A DNA stretch of 64,000 nt from CAYZQH01 sp050300015 (GTDB taxonomy: Bacteria; Pseudomonadota; Gammaproteobacteria; Pseudomonadales; Cellvibrionaceae): NCBI GenBank assembly GCA_050300015.1, contig JBNKWZ010000012.1, forward strand, positions 1 through 64,000, in the 5' to 3' direction. The position numbers were made by a program, and so were the translations under genes. This document shows positions 1 to 12,800 of the stretch, in pieces. Below the pieces are notes generated by a model, which was not told the origin of the DNA, did no database searches, and saw only the letters and a list, made by a program, of their open reading frames with translations. Every line of letters begins with the position of its first letter. Within the stretch, counting starts at the first letter, position 1.

Positions 1-2583
1 GTAGGTACTGCTCGCTTGGGTCGCCGCTGTGTTGCCATTGCCGGCCGCATCGGTGGCAACGCCGCTTGCCACATCAACCGTTACCGCAGCCCCGGTTGGG
101 GTGATCGTCGCCGTGTAGGTACGGGCATCAACCGCGATAAAGTTGCTGAGTGTGGCATTGGCCACGCTGATGTTCCCGACCGCAAAGCCTGTGACATCTT
201 CATTGAACGCAAAGGTCGCGGTAAAAGGACCGTTACTGTTGGCCGGCACGTTTTGAATGGCAACGCTAGGAGCGACATTCTCTAAGATGAAATTTTCTTC
301 ACTACCGCTCGGCGTGGTCGTGGATAAATTATTCCCTGTTAAATCCTGAATGCCCGTTGCGGCGGCAATGTCTAAATTTACTGTTCCAGCGCCCGAGTCA
401 GCAACATCTACTGTAACGGTATAACTGTTCGAACTTCCTGTAACTGAAGTGATTGTTGCGCCCGCTGCGCCCGCTCCATTCACTGAAAAGTCTGAAACAT
501 CGACGTTTTGGACGGCTTCGCTGAAACTGATTGAAAATTCGAGCGTATCCCCGTTAGTGGTTTCGATCGCTGGACTGGAACGGGAAATATTTAACGGGTA
601 AGGCGCAAGATCGAGAACTGTGATTTTGTAATCTTCAACTTCTCCGTTTTCTGCTTCTCCGGTCGGCTTTGAAGAAGTGATGCTTGGGTCGTTTGTCAAC
701 CGTAAACGAAGGTATGTTACAGACCCGGGCGTTACCGACGATAAACCTGGAACAGAGCTCCATTCCAACCCATTAGCCGGGTTGGCATTATTCAAATTGT
801 TTGAGACGGTTATCGTTGTATATTCGTCGGTGTCAAATGTTCCATTAAGGTCGAAATCGAGCCAGGCGTGAAGCGTTGCACTGGTGGAAGTTAAATTCGT
901 GATAGTAATCTCGGCCGCATCAATACTGTAGCTGATGCTTTCGGGGTCAATGCCCGCTAGAGCATTGATCCCGTCTTCATCATCCGCCCCAGAAGTATCA
1001 TCGCTATCGGCATCAACACTCGGATTACCCCCACCCTCGCCATCTATGCGCGCCCCCATGAAGAGCTGTTCCACCGTGCCGACTACCCCATCAAAATCAT
1101 AATCAGCAAAATAGTGAAAGGCACCGGACGCCCCGGAAATAGTCCCGTAAGAATCTGGAGCATCGCCATAATCTGTATCGAGTTTGACAAAGGCATCCGA
1201 GCCAGTCGCGGCCGTGCCGTCCCCGCCAGGTTGCGATGCAATGCCGCCTAAACCCTCGTTACTGCCTTTAACACCGCCTGATATATCCACGCTGCCGACT
1301 GTGGCTCTTACGGAGACCAGTCCGCCGCCGCCACCACCACCGCCGCCGTGTTCAAACGCGGCATCACCGCCGGCCCCACCGGCGGCGATGATGCTGAGTC
1401 CGGGAAGTTCCGGTGGGGTATCGAAGAAGATGAAAATGGTGCCGCCAGCGCCGCCACCACCAGCGCCATCGCTGCCGTCTCCTGTCCCTACCGATGAGGG
1501 TGCGCCGACGCCGGAGGCGTTGACAGTACCTGAACCCGTTGCAGTCCCCGCGCGTAAAATGATCACACCACCACCAACGCCGCCATGCGTCGTGGTGTTG
1601 TTATTGGCATCCCCAGAGCCACCGCCGCCGCCCATATTGGCCCCGGCAAATATCGACTGCCCGCCGTACCCTGCATAATGCACTGGCGTGCCACCAACCC
1701 ACCCCTGAGCACCTGTACCACCACGCCCTGCATTTGACCCTCCGCCACCACCGGAGTTATGGGGCCCTGCTCCGCCACCGGCGTTGCCCGGGGCGCCACG
1801 ACCGTAGTCTCCTCCAGGCAAAGTTGAACTGCCCTCATCGACGACAGCAGAGCCATCATAGATCCGCCGGGGAGTACCCGCGATACCTTCGCCTTTACCA
1901 CCCGTATCGTTAGTGGTTTCAACCACATTGGCAACGTTATCTGTTGTCTCAGTTGGATCCAGCTCAACACCACCTCGAAAACCAAGCCCTGATGCATCAA
2001 CGGCAAAACCATTGAAGTCGATAACGCCCCCCGTAGAGTTGAAGGCGATGACGCCACCGGTATCACCATCCCAGGCAGCTCCAGTCACATTCCCAACCAG
2101 ACGCGCCCCGTCAACCAAATAGTCCGGCACGACAATGATCTGCCAATTGGCTTCACCGGTATCGCTGTAACTGTGGTTAAGCGGGGAGGTTAACCCAATC
2201 GTGGTGCCCGCCACATTATCAACCACAACGTATTCGTAGGCTCCCGCCGTTTGTGAAATCAGACCCCCAGCATAACCATCCGTACCATGAGCACTGGTCG
2301 GGGTTGTACTGATATCTGCTCCCGTACCGACACCATCACCGTAGCTATCGGTATTGGTAGAATCGATTACAGCGCCTTGGGATTGCAACAGGAGCAATTT
2401 ATCACCGGCCGCAATGACCGAACCGGCTCCTCTAAAGCTGCCCGAATAACTAATGGATGTCGCGCCAGAGGCGACATCACCGCTGCCTTTTACGTAAGAA
2501 TTTACAACGCCGGTAATGTCAACCGCGTAGACTTCGGTTACAAACAACAGAGCTACAATGGCAATAACTTTCCTGAGCAACAC
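1..2583 (-). CDS. Large exported GEVED/Ig-like repeat surface protein (C-terminus beyond window)
   Basis: The minus-strand frame is open from a GTG codon at 2583 to the window edge, giving 861 residues with no stop. An AGGGG ribosome-binding site lies 8 bases before the GTG. The first 20 or so residues form a signal peptide (MLLRKVIAIVALLFVTEVYA). Next comes a region of unknown fold (about 21-260), then a glycine-rich stretch (about 265-460) with GGGGG runs. A GEVED domain follows (about 470-660), ending in the diagnostic GEVEDYKI. After it are bacterial Ig-like repeats (from about 670) of the type N-I-S-R-S-S-P-A-I-E and F-A-F-N-E-D-V-T-G-F. Such proteins are usually secreted adhesins or matrix proteins; the ligand cannot be read from sequence. 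The next gene upstream, 1.2 kb away, encodes another giant surface protein on the same strand. The GTG start is supported by the signal peptide and ribosome-binding site. The missing end may hold a sorting signal or anchor. Confidence 0.85.
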   Translation of the reverse strand, partial: MLLRKVIAIVALLFVTEVYAVDITGVVNSYVKGSGDVASGATSISYSGSFRGAGSVIAAGDKLLLLQSQGAVIDSTNTDSYGDGVGTGADISTTPTSAHGTDGYAGGLISQTAGAYEYVVVDNVAGTTIGLTSPLNHSYSDTGEANWQIIVVPDYLVDGARLVGNVTGAAWDGDTGGVIAFNSTGGVIDFNGFAVDASGLGFRGGVELDPTETTDNVANVVETTNDTGGKGEGIAGTPRRIYDGSAVVDEGSSTLPGGDYGRGAPGNAGGGAGPHNSGGGGGSNAGRGGTGAQGWVGGTPVHYAGYGGQSIFAGANMGGGGGSGDANNNTTTHGGVGGGVIILRAGTATGSGTVNASGVGAPSSVGTGDGSDGAGGGGAGGTIFIFFDTPPELPGLSIIAAGGAGGDAAFEHGGGGGGGGGLVSVRATVGSVDISGGVKGSNEGLGGIASQPGGDGTAATGSDAFVKLDTDYGDAPDSYGTISGASGAFHYFADYDFDGVVGTVEQLFMGARIDGEGGGNPSVDADSDDTSGADDEDGINALAGIDPESISYSIDAAEITITNLTSTSATLHAWLDFDLNGTFDTDEYTTITVSNNLNNANPANGLEWSSVPGLSSVTPGSVTYLRLRLTNDPSITSSKPTGEAENGEVEDYKITVLDLAPYPLNISRSSPAIETTNGDTLEFSISFSEAVQNVDVSDFSVNGAGAAGATITSVTGSSNSYTVTVDVADSGAGTVNLDIAAATGIQDLTGNNLSTTTPSGSEENFILENVAPSVAIQNVPANSNGPFTATFAFNEDVTGFAVGNISVANATLSNFIAVDARTYTATITPTGAAVTVDVASGVATDAAGNGNTAATQASSTY

Positions 2584-3801
2584 GGTATGATCCCCTGCTA
2601 AAAAATTAACAACCTTGATTAGACCAAATCTGAATAATGGCCGAAGCGATAGGTACACTTTCTGGATTTTTTCGGCCCCCAAGTATTAGAATTAACTAGG
2701 CTGCGCCGGGTGGCCAGGGTGCAAACTCTTCATATAACGCAGATTGAAATACCGCATGAATCGTTGATTCGTTTCAAGAATTTCAATTACTCCAATGCAT
2801 CATCATTATTTATAGTTTATTAGTTAAAAGATTGCTAACCAGGCTGCCCGCCCTGGCGCATTTTTTATTGACTCCAAGTGTAACCGAGTGAAGGCTTAAG
2901 GACGGGCTAAAATTACCCATAGCGGGAATACCAAGGACGTTCTAATGAGTGTTTGTACTGAAACGCCATGCATGGCGATTTGGGGCGTCAGATTTACAAA
3001 ATATGGTTTTCTAATTTTCGTAAAGCCAATTACTGACTCTTTTGATTTTGTCGGCATTTCCCGATGCCGACTCAACGATGGTTTAGAAAAAATCATGCCA
3101 CCGAATCTTCGGCTTTCTCACTTTTTAAATTCAATAATATTTCTCTGCTTCATCTACAGGCGATAAAATTTTAATTTTATGAAAAATTTAATTGATTTCT
3201 TTTAGCAAAGCACCATTTCCATTTTTGAGCACCAGACGCCCTAATCTAAGGCTATTAAACTTAAAGTCATCCTGTGTGAAATTGCAAACGGCTTCCTTTA
3301 GTTTGCGTTTTTGCTTCTACTTTCCGTTTTATTTTTTTCCGAACTGCAGTTCACGACTGCCAAACCAGTTGCCAGAAATGCAGTCATTGATACTTCTCCT
3401 ATAGATCAATTCGTTATTTTTATAGTTCTAGAAACCGATGTCTGCAGTATGCTTGGTGCCTTTTCGAGTTACGATATTATTCGTTGTGCCGGCGGGCTTG
3501 AATCGATCTTTAACCGCTGTGATTACCGGCTTTAACCTATGATGCTCCTGACGGCGAGCAAAGGCTTAGGCGTCGACGGGTGTCTGCTGTCGACAGTTAC
3601 CACCCCTTTATAGACTCACCTCGTGCTTTTGTTGGTGGTCATTTTGGCCAACTCGTTGTTAGTGATATTACTTATTATTTCTTTCCTGGATTTCCCCCGA
3701 CCCATATTAGGACTTTTTAAGCCGAGCAGCCCGTCCATGCAATCTACCGCCGCATTCAGCGGTATCGTTTTTCTGGCAAAAAAAGACAGTCCCGCAACAA
3801 A
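2584..3801. other. 1.2 kb intergenic region with no convincing gene
   Basis: This separates two minus-strand giant surface-protein genes. Short open frames on both strands have no ribosome-binding site, no codon bias and no recognisable family. The stretch is AT-rich compared with its flanks. Apart from the plus-strand hairpin at 2839-2866 I see nothing specific. It should contain the promoter of the gene starting at 2583 and the terminator of the gene ending at 3802, but neither stands out. Confidence 0.6.
2839..2866 (+). terminator. Orphan hairpin plus T-tract, plus strand
   Basis: CCAGG (2839-2843) and CCTGG (2852-2856) can pair around an 8-base loop, followed after CGCA by six T residues (2861-2866). 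This resembles an intrinsic terminator reading rightward, but there is no plus-strand gene to its left. The segment CCCTGGC (2851-2857) is also complementary to GCCAGGG at 2713-2719, so an alternative long-range fold exists. It may be the end of a small RNA or a relic. Confidence 0.35.
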
Positions 3802-6800
3802 TTATTCATCGCAATTGTGCTTACCATCCTCCACCAGACGAATTTCCACTCGCCGATTTTCAGCGCGCCCTTGAGGGGTGTCGTTGCTTGCTATCGGGCG
3901 TTTCTCGCCGAAGCCTTCGGCGTGCAAACGTTCAGGCAAAATATCGTGTGCAATCAGAAAATCTCGCACGGACTCTGCCCTAGCCTGCGCCAATGCCAGG
4001 TTCGACGCCTCACTGCCAATTGAATCCGTATGGGCAGCAATGGCGATGGTGATGTCTGGAAATTCATCCAGAACAGACTTCACGAGTACCAGTGTTTCAA
4101 TGGCTTCAGCAGTCAGCTTCGCCGAAGCGGATTCGAAATTGACCCCATGAAGCGACCCGGTAAACATTTGGCAGCTCTGCTCATTCAGTTTTTCCGGCAC
4201 AGGTTCCTCTATCGGCAGCCATTGCGGCGGCTCCTGGGGTTGAGGTTTCGAAGCAACGGGAGAGTCCTGCTTACGAAAACCAAAACGGTAACTAAGACCT
4301 AAAGACCAGAAGTCCACGTCGTGATTGTCGAAAAAATACCGTTCCCAACCCGCATCAATGGACCAACGACGGTCGAGCGCTAAAGCAACGCCGCCGCCCA
4401 GATATAGATCGGTACCCGATTGACGATCATCGCCCACCTCTTGCCCGCCCATATCAAGTAGGTGGGTGCTGTACTCACCTTTCCAGCTCAAAGCGCCGAG
4501 ACGAAACGATGCCCGCCAGCGCTCGCCAAAAGGGACCTGATACTGTAACGCTGCAAACAGCCCTTTTGCAGATTCCGGGTGCAGGGTTTCAGCGGCTCGG
4601 TAAAACGCTTCCTCGTCGTCTAGCTCGCCTTCCAAGTCGATCGCAAATTCACCAAGGTGGGCACCGCCGCCTACAACCGCCCAATGATCTCTGAACTGAT
4701 AACCAATACCTAGCGCGTAACCCATATCCAACCGATCAATGTGGGTCACATCGATGTTATAGCCAATCCGATCGAACCGACGTTCAAGCTCACCAGTGGT
4801 GGTGAGGCTGCGCGCCAGACCAAGCCTGCCGCTGACGAAAAAGTGCGGCTCGAAGCCATCCGCCGTAGGCTCGTTGTCTGCTTGGGCTTGAAACGTTGAA
4901 AACATCGCGATTAAACCCAAGCCCAGGCTTAATCGAGCGCGGCGCGACCCACGGCGCAGGCAAATACCGAACGCAAGAAAGCCCACAAGGAATGTCAGTT
5001 CCACGCCCCCGAAAGCACCGCCACGGGTGCGTAGACGAACCGGGGTTGAAGCCGCCGCTACCGCCACTTCCACGCTGATATTGGCCACGCTTATACCACC
5101 GCGACCGTCACTGACCGTGTAGGTCACTAGGATTTCACCCAAGTATTCGGCCGGTGGCATCAAAGTCAGAGTGTTGTCGGCATTGATTGTCACTGTGCCA
5201 AAGGTGGCCGAGGCGTTGATCACTGTAAGCGCATCGCCATCTGGATCATCCGTATGTTCCAGAGGGCTCAACACCACGTTTGCACCAGCATCACCTTGGA
5301 TACCGAAATCCTCGCTCACTGGTGCCTGGTTGATACTTTTCAATACGGCAACCCCCCCTGGGTCAACCACAGTTCCATTAGCAACGCCATCATCGTCGTT
5401 CGGGCCACCGTCAGCCACAGTCAACTGCACGCACCAGTGGCCAGGGGTTAGGCCAGGTTGCCAAACCGCGCCGCCAGGTGGCGGGCAGAAACCCTGCTCT
5501 CCGGGTGCGCTGGCGATACTGTTGGACTCATCCTCTACAAAAAATCCCCACTGACCATTCATAAACTTGCGGTACACGGCATTGGCTGGAATGGGTTTAC
5601 GCTGGGGCATTACAATGTGGTAGCTTTGACCAGCTTCCGGCAGACCATAGCCAATGTAGTCAAAAACACCGCATACGTTATCGGCGTCTGGGTCTGGAGT
5701 TAGTGCGTTACGTTGTACCGCCACGTCGCCATCGGTAATCAACGCTCCGCCACTTTCCCCCTGAGCAGTGAAAAAGCCCCTGCGTAAACAAACGCCCGGT
5801 TCGCCCTCAATTAGGTAGCCATCCTGGTCGATAATCTCCTCATGCAACACGTTGCACTCGTCACGGGAGTCCGCATAGTTGGGGATACCATCGCCATCAT
5901 CGTCGCCATAACCTTCGACTGCATCGGGAATCAAATCGCGGTCAAAGTCCGCGAGCCCGTCGGCAATTGGCGCCAGGCGGTCCACAATTTCTATGTACAC
6001 ACGCTGATTTTGCATCAACGCAGGTGTCCCGCTGTCGGTTACTGAGACCTCAAACGTGTAAAGTCCTGCGATCATCGATTGCGGGTCGAGCGTAAACTGG
6101 CTGACATCGGTATCGAGGTCCGGCGTCTCATGGCCGGGCGTGAGCCACTGCCAGGTGTGAGTATCTTCCGGATTGTCATCAAACACCATCGCTTTCAGCA
6201 CCGCCTGCCCCTCGCTTTCATCACGACTGAACGTCAAGCGTTTATCACCGTTTTGCTCGCCAAACACGGTCACCACCGGCGCTACATTGCCCTCGGTAAT
6301 TGTCACCTTGTGCTCAAAGCGGTTGCCGCGGTTGTTTGTCGGGTCCAGCGTCACAATCAAGGTTTCATTGGCGTCCGTCGAGCCATCACTGAAGACATCG
6401 AATTCGATATACCCCTCCAGGCCCGCGCGAATCACCAGGGTACCACTGCGCAAATTGTGATCACTGACACTGGCGGTACCCGTCACCGTATAAGGAATGG
6501 CTAGCGGGTATTCAGGTGAGGCTCCGTTCAGGTACACACCAATACGCCCTCGGCGACCCTCAAGCATACGCTGGTCTTTTTCCACCGAGATCAGCGGCCG
6601 CACCTTAACCTCCTGCATCTCCACCCGACGGTTGCCATCGACGTCCACGGCTTGCCAAAACACCCGGTTGATGCCAGGTTCAAAAAAGGTCACGCCGTCA
6701 ACTAGCGACACCGGTAAAGGATTGCCAAAACGATCTTCCGCACGGGCGACGCCAAGGTCGATCTTGGTGTAGAGCGCAGTGGCCGACTCGAATTTGTCTT

Positions 6801-9800
6801 CAGGCACCTCAAGGGCTGGTTCGTCACCATTGCCAAGCACATTCACAATCACTGTCGATTCAGATAAGCCACCCTTGCCATCGCTAATGAGGTAGGTAAT
6901 CTGGGCAACGCCACTGAATTTTGCATCTGGCAGGAACACCAATTGATTATTGACAATGGTGACAGTACCGAAATCGCTGTAAGCGGAGACAACGGTTAAA
7001 ACATCATTGTCATTGTCATAGGCTCCGCTCAACACATCGATGGTGGCGGTTTCACCCTGCGCGAGGGTGATTTCTTCGTCGGCGGAAACAGGACCATCGT
7101 TGATTTCAAGCACCTGCAGAATCACCCGTGCGCCGTTGGCCGAGTACAAAGTGCCGTCGAAGCCGCTCCAGGCGAAACCATCGTCACCACTGAATTCGGC
7201 TTCGGGTTGATAAATCACATTGCTCCAGTCGGCAAGAGTGATCACTTGGCCCACCGTGACCGGCACGCCCCTTAGAGTTAGGGTCCCGTGATTGGGTAAA
7301 GAGTCCACGCGTACGCTCACCAAGTCCGTCTCGGTTTCACCGGCGGCAAACGCTTGCGTGAACCATTCGGGCTCAGAACGCAGGCTGCTGTCCTCGTCGA
7401 GCTGCCGAACGATGTCAGCGGCCTCACCTGGGTCGGCGACTGGATGGACCGTAATCTGCACACTTGCACCAGCAGCTGCAAACGCGTTGCCATCAGAGCC
7501 ATTCCAATCGAAGCGGTCGGCGCCGGCATAGTCTTCAGCCGGTACGTAAACCAGCTCAACGAGGTCAGCAACCTGGATGTCAGTATTTGGGCTTACCATA
7601 ACATTGAACAAATACAGATTACCGTGGCTCGGCAATTGAGTAACACGTACCGTCGCAAGCTCAGTCTGTTCAATCTCATTACTGTAGTGGGCGGTGAATT
7701 CACTGGCGCTAAATACGTACTCGGTGTCTTCGTCCAGCTCAATGGCAAACTCCATGACGGCACCTAAGTCGACCACATTGGCAATATTGAACGTGATGGT
7801 AGCGGCCTCACTCCACACCTCACCGTTGCCAGCACGCCAAGTAAAGTCGTCTTCGCCAAAGTACTCTGCAGTTGGTGTATAGAGCAGAAAATCCAGGTCC
7901 ACACGCAATAGAGAATCGCCCGCCTCGACCGGGAAGCCATAAAGACTCAATACCCCTGCCGCAGGCAAGGTCGCCACCGCAACATAAGTCAGCGGCAAAG
8001 CGTCAGCGCCTGCATCAAAATGGTCATCGAAATGGGTCGCCGTAAAGGTGAACGGTGTGTCTTCAAGCAACTGCAACTCGAAATCGAAGGCGGCAATCGG
8101 GTCGGTGACTTCGGTAATGGTGATCGCCACCTCGGCACTCGCACTAGCGAAGGCGGTGCCGTCGCTGCCGTTCCACTGCCATTGATCCGCCCCGGCGTAA
8201 TTCGCCTCCGGCGTGTAAGTGAGACTGTCGAGCAGGTTGACGGGGATGGCTTGATTAAGCGTCACATTCACGCCGGCAAGGCGCAGTACACCTTTGTCCG
8301 GCAACGCGTCCACCCGCAGTGTCACAAGCGCCGCGCCACCACTGGCATCGGTGAAGTGACTGGTGAAATCCTCAACACTGAACGCGAGTACTGTGTCTTC
8401 GGCTATCGCTTTGGCAAAATTCGCCGCAACCACTTCGCCTGGGTCGGCAACCGGCGTAATGGTCAGGTTCACCGACGCATTGGCCGCCGCATAAACCGCG
8501 CCGTCAAATGCATTCCACGCAAAGGTATCCGTACCGTTGTAATCGGCCACCGGCGTGTAAACAAGGTTCGCAATGTCCGCCGCGTCGATTTCCGCACTTA
8601 CCAGCACTGCGGAATTGTTTAACGTCAGTGCGCCGTGCTCGGGCAGAGCATCGATGCGAATTCGCACAAGATTGCTACCGCCGCTGGAGTCGTTTAGTGC
8701 AGCACTAAAGTCGCTCGCCGCAAAGGTCAGTGCGGTGTCTTCATCGAGTGTTTTATTGATGTCTACAATCGTCGATTCATTCGAATCCGCGACCGGTGTG
8801 ATCGTCAGGTTTACAGACGCATTCGCCGCCGCATAAACCGCGCCGTCAAACGCATTCCACGCGAACGCATCCGTACCGTTGTAATCGGCCACCGGCGTGT
8901 ACACCAGGTTCGCAATGTCCGCCGCGTCGATTTCCGCATTTACCAGTACTGCGGAATTGTTTAACGTCAGTGCGCCGTGCTCGGGCAGAGCATCGATGCG
9001 AATTCGCACAAGATTGCTGCCACCGCTGGAGTCATTCAGCGCAGTACTAAAATCGCTGGCGGCAAAGGTCAGTGCTGTATCTTCATCAAGGGTTTTATTG
9101 ATGTCTACAATCGTCGATTCGCTCGGATCGGCAACGGGGTTTACGGTGATGTTAACGAGCGCCGCACTGCTGTCGTAGGCGAGACCGTCCGTTGCGTTCC
9201 AGCCGAAACTGTCCGCGCCGTTGTAATCCACCCCTGGGGTATAAACGAGATTGGCGATGTCGCTGACCGCTAGCGTTTCATTCACCACGACCGGTGTCGC
9301 TGCGAGCGTCAATATGCCATGCTCTGGCAAGCTGTCGATACGCAAGGTCTGCAGCGCGTCGCCGCCGTTGGTGTCGGTGAAGGCGGCGATGAACGCCGCA
9401 GCCGCAAAGGTGTAAGGCATGTCTTCGTCTGTGGCGATATCCACGTCAGTCACGATGGAGGTGCCGGTAAGCTCCCCAAAGCCGTTCTGATCGGCCACAA
9501 CCTCAAGTGCGGCTAGGCTGTAGGTATCGTCATTACTGCCGACCCTTTGCGGCCAAGCACCATCCAGTTCGCCGCTGCCAGTCACCACATTTATGGCCCA
9601 GGTACCTGAGGTCACCACTTGAGCGAACCGACCATCTGCATCCGTGTACACGATATAGCAATCAGGTGCGTAAAGGTCGGAACAATCGGCACCATTTTGG
9701 TAGATTTCGACCTGTACTGATTCAAGCGGACTGTCCTCACCTGGCACGTAGCTGGTGCCGGTTGCGCTGGTGCGATGAAAGACAATGCCCGTCACCGTGG

Positions 9801-12800
9801 CCTGATCACTCGCAAGCACGGTAACATCGTCATCACCCCGCGCGAGAGTGTCATAGGCCTGCAGCCCAACTGTGGCCGGCGCGGTAGCACTCAAGGTATT
9901 TTGGTAAACCCCAGCACCGGCATCTGCGTCCACATCCGCATCAAATTCGATCAGCAGTTCGGCACCCGCGGGCACGGTCAGGTTATCCCAAAAGGGATTG
10001 CTGAAGGCTGTGTCATCGATTGCGAAATCCGGCTCAGAAGCAATACCGCCAACGCTCGCGGTACCGGTGCGATAGCTGAAGCCCGGAGGTAGTTGATCGT
10101 CCACTCGAACCGGGCTAATCGCGCTGCCCAGACTGTTACTGAGCGTGATGCTATAGCTCACTGTGCTGCCCGCCACCACTTGCGGTGTGCTGGTTGCCTT
10201 GGCGAGGGTCAAACCACCAATCAAACTTTCCACACTCGCGGTCTCGGTATCAGCGTTATCGGCCTCGAGGGTCGCTGTAATGGTGAAGGCACCGGGATCA
10301 CCCGAAGGGAAAGCCCATACCTCAAACCCACCCGTGTGGCCAGGCGACAGATCACCGAGATTCCAGATGAGCGTACCATTGCTACCCACTGACGGCGCAC
10401 TGGCCGGCGCCGGAGTTGCCAAATAGTATTCAATCCCCGTTGGTAATACCTGGTTCAGAACTGCGTTAATTGCAGTGGCATCCCCGGTGTGCTGGTAGTT
10501 GATAAGATAACGCAGGCCGCCAACCACTGCGGTGCTGTCTGGAGCAGTAACGGCCTGGTCGAGCGTGATGGTAGTCGCTGAAGTTGCCACCACAGTCGCC
10601 ACCGCAGCGCCAATCATAACCTTTTGACCAAGGCCGAAATTCTCAGGTTTATCGACTTCAATCTCCGTGGTGGAAGTAGCGGAAGCCGTCAACAATGCAG
10701 CCGGGTAGGCGCTGCCGCCAGACACGTTCTGCACCAAGTTGAATGACGCTGCCGCGGTGGCACTCACCAGCACATTCGCGCTGCTTGCCTGGGCATTGCT
10801 GGCGCTGGCAGTGCCAGTGGCGGTAATGACCGTGGTGCCACTGGCGATGACGGGTAAAACACGAGCATTAAAACTGAGTACCGCGCTCGCGCCTGCGACA
10901 AGGTCACCGGCGGTTAGGATCACCTCATTGTTGACGCCATCAAAGCGTGCGCTACCGACACTGGCAGAGGCGTTGCCTGCATATTCTAACTCGCCTGGAA
11001 TAGGCACGATTACTTGCACTGCCGTGGCGCTGACGCTGCCGTTATTGGTCACGCTCCAACTGTAAGCAGTGGTTGCCTTGGGCGCCAGACCGGCGTTTGG
11101 CGACGCACTGCCTGCAATGCTCAATTGCGGGTTACCACTCAAATAAACAGTTACGGTGTTGCTTGCCGCATCGCTTAGACCATCGCCCGACGCCAGCGCG
11201 TCGTCATCGATCGCAGAGATGCCTGCGGTTAAGTTGGTCGCTCCAACCGTCATCGTGTAACTCACCGCCTGAGATGCGCCGGCGGCGAGTGTGCCGATGG
11301 CCCAGCTCAAGTCGTTCCCAACGTGGCTGCAACCATTCGAACACATGGTGTAACTGAAATAATCCGCCACCGGCAAAGTATTGTTGATCTCAACATTGGT
11401 GGCGCTGACACCACCAATGTTAATGACCGTTAATGTATAGGTAACCGATTCGCCCGGTACCAGACCGTTTTTGTCCGCGCTCATCAGTAGCGCAAGTTCC
11501 GCAGTGCCACCGCCGCCAGCACTCAGGACTTCGATCGCAGCGGTTGCCGTTTTTTCGGTCGTCTGATCACTGACGATACTGGCGCTCGCGGTCAAGGTAT
11601 CGCCGCCGACACTGCCCGCAGGTGCATTACCACGTAGATACACCGCGCCCGATGCGCCGCCGGCGAGTGTACCCAAACTAAAGGTGTGCGCTGGAGTAAC
11701 CGAGTCTGAACAGCTAGCCCAATTGCTGTTGTCCATCGAATATTCACAATTGGTGAAACCCGATGGCAAAGCGTTGATGAGCGTCGCGTTATCCGCATCT
11801 GCAGCACCAGTGTTCGCATATTGCACCGTGAAGACGACCTGGTCGGTCGCACCTCCGGTTAATTGGTTTTCACTGGCGGATTCGCTCACTAACAAATTCG
11901 CCGGCGGAGTGACGCAGAAGCTCGCGCCGGAGAGCGCAGCGGTAGTACCACTGCCGCTCACGGTGTTAGCGACAGTGCCGCCGTACTGGAATTGCACACT
12001 GTAAGTGTTGGAGTTGTGGTTGGACTGCGCTTCAAATGTCCAAAGCAGACGATGCCCTTTACTCAGTGTGCCGGAAGTCGGTACAGATACCGAGAGCAGC
12101 CCTTTACTGCTGCCGTTGTACTGACCATCCGAGAGCGGATCGTTTTGCCCAAGCAGTGTTTGCGTGCCGGTGGCGGAATCGTAATCGTAGACCGACGCCC
12201 TGAGATTGAGAGCCGGGCCATTGCTGCGATCGATGTAGATGTTCGTGGTGATATTGCCACTGAACGGAACGTCACTGGTCGTGGCCGGGTCCTGAAAGAA
12301 ACTCAGTGGCGTGGAAAACGTAGCGGTCGACACACTGGGCGCCGTCACCGTAACCGAACTGCCGGTGGTCGCCGCAGTGGGAACCGGGCTCAGTAGTGCG
12401 AGCTTCTGATTGCCGCTGGCGCCAACATCCCCAGTCGTGTCGCTAAAGTAATATGTGTTGCAAGCCTGGCCGGTAATACCAACATCCGCACTGGTGCCCA
12501 CGGCAACACCGCCACTCCAGTTGATGCTAGCAGTATTCACCGCGGGGTTGGGTGCCGTGAAAGGGCTTGCCACCGCAACGGTCACACTGACACTACCACT
12601 CGCGCCTGCCGCGATCGTGCCCAGGTTCCAGGTCACAGTGCTGGCAATCTGATCACAACCCCCGGTACAACTGCTATAGGTGACACCGGCAGGTAAAGTG
12701 TCGGTCAGTACCACGTCAGTCGCGGCGGTGCCGCCGTAGTTATTGTAATTGAGCGTATAGGTCAAGCTGTCCCCGGGCGCGACCTGAATCTCTGATGCGG

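Noticed and set aside
16..2122. Several plus- and minus-strand open frames of 60-170 codons over the first 2.1 kb
   Set aside because: They are shadows of the large minus-strand GEVED protein, whose frame is continuous to the window edge and contains clear domain motifs.
2945..3166. 73-residue plus-strand frame as a gene
   Set aside because: AT-rich, without a good ribosome-binding site, known motif or neighbour context.
8443..9126. Tandem repeat considered as a CRISPR or minisatellite
   Set aside because: Units are 342 bp long, in frame and encode a protein domain; there are no spacers.
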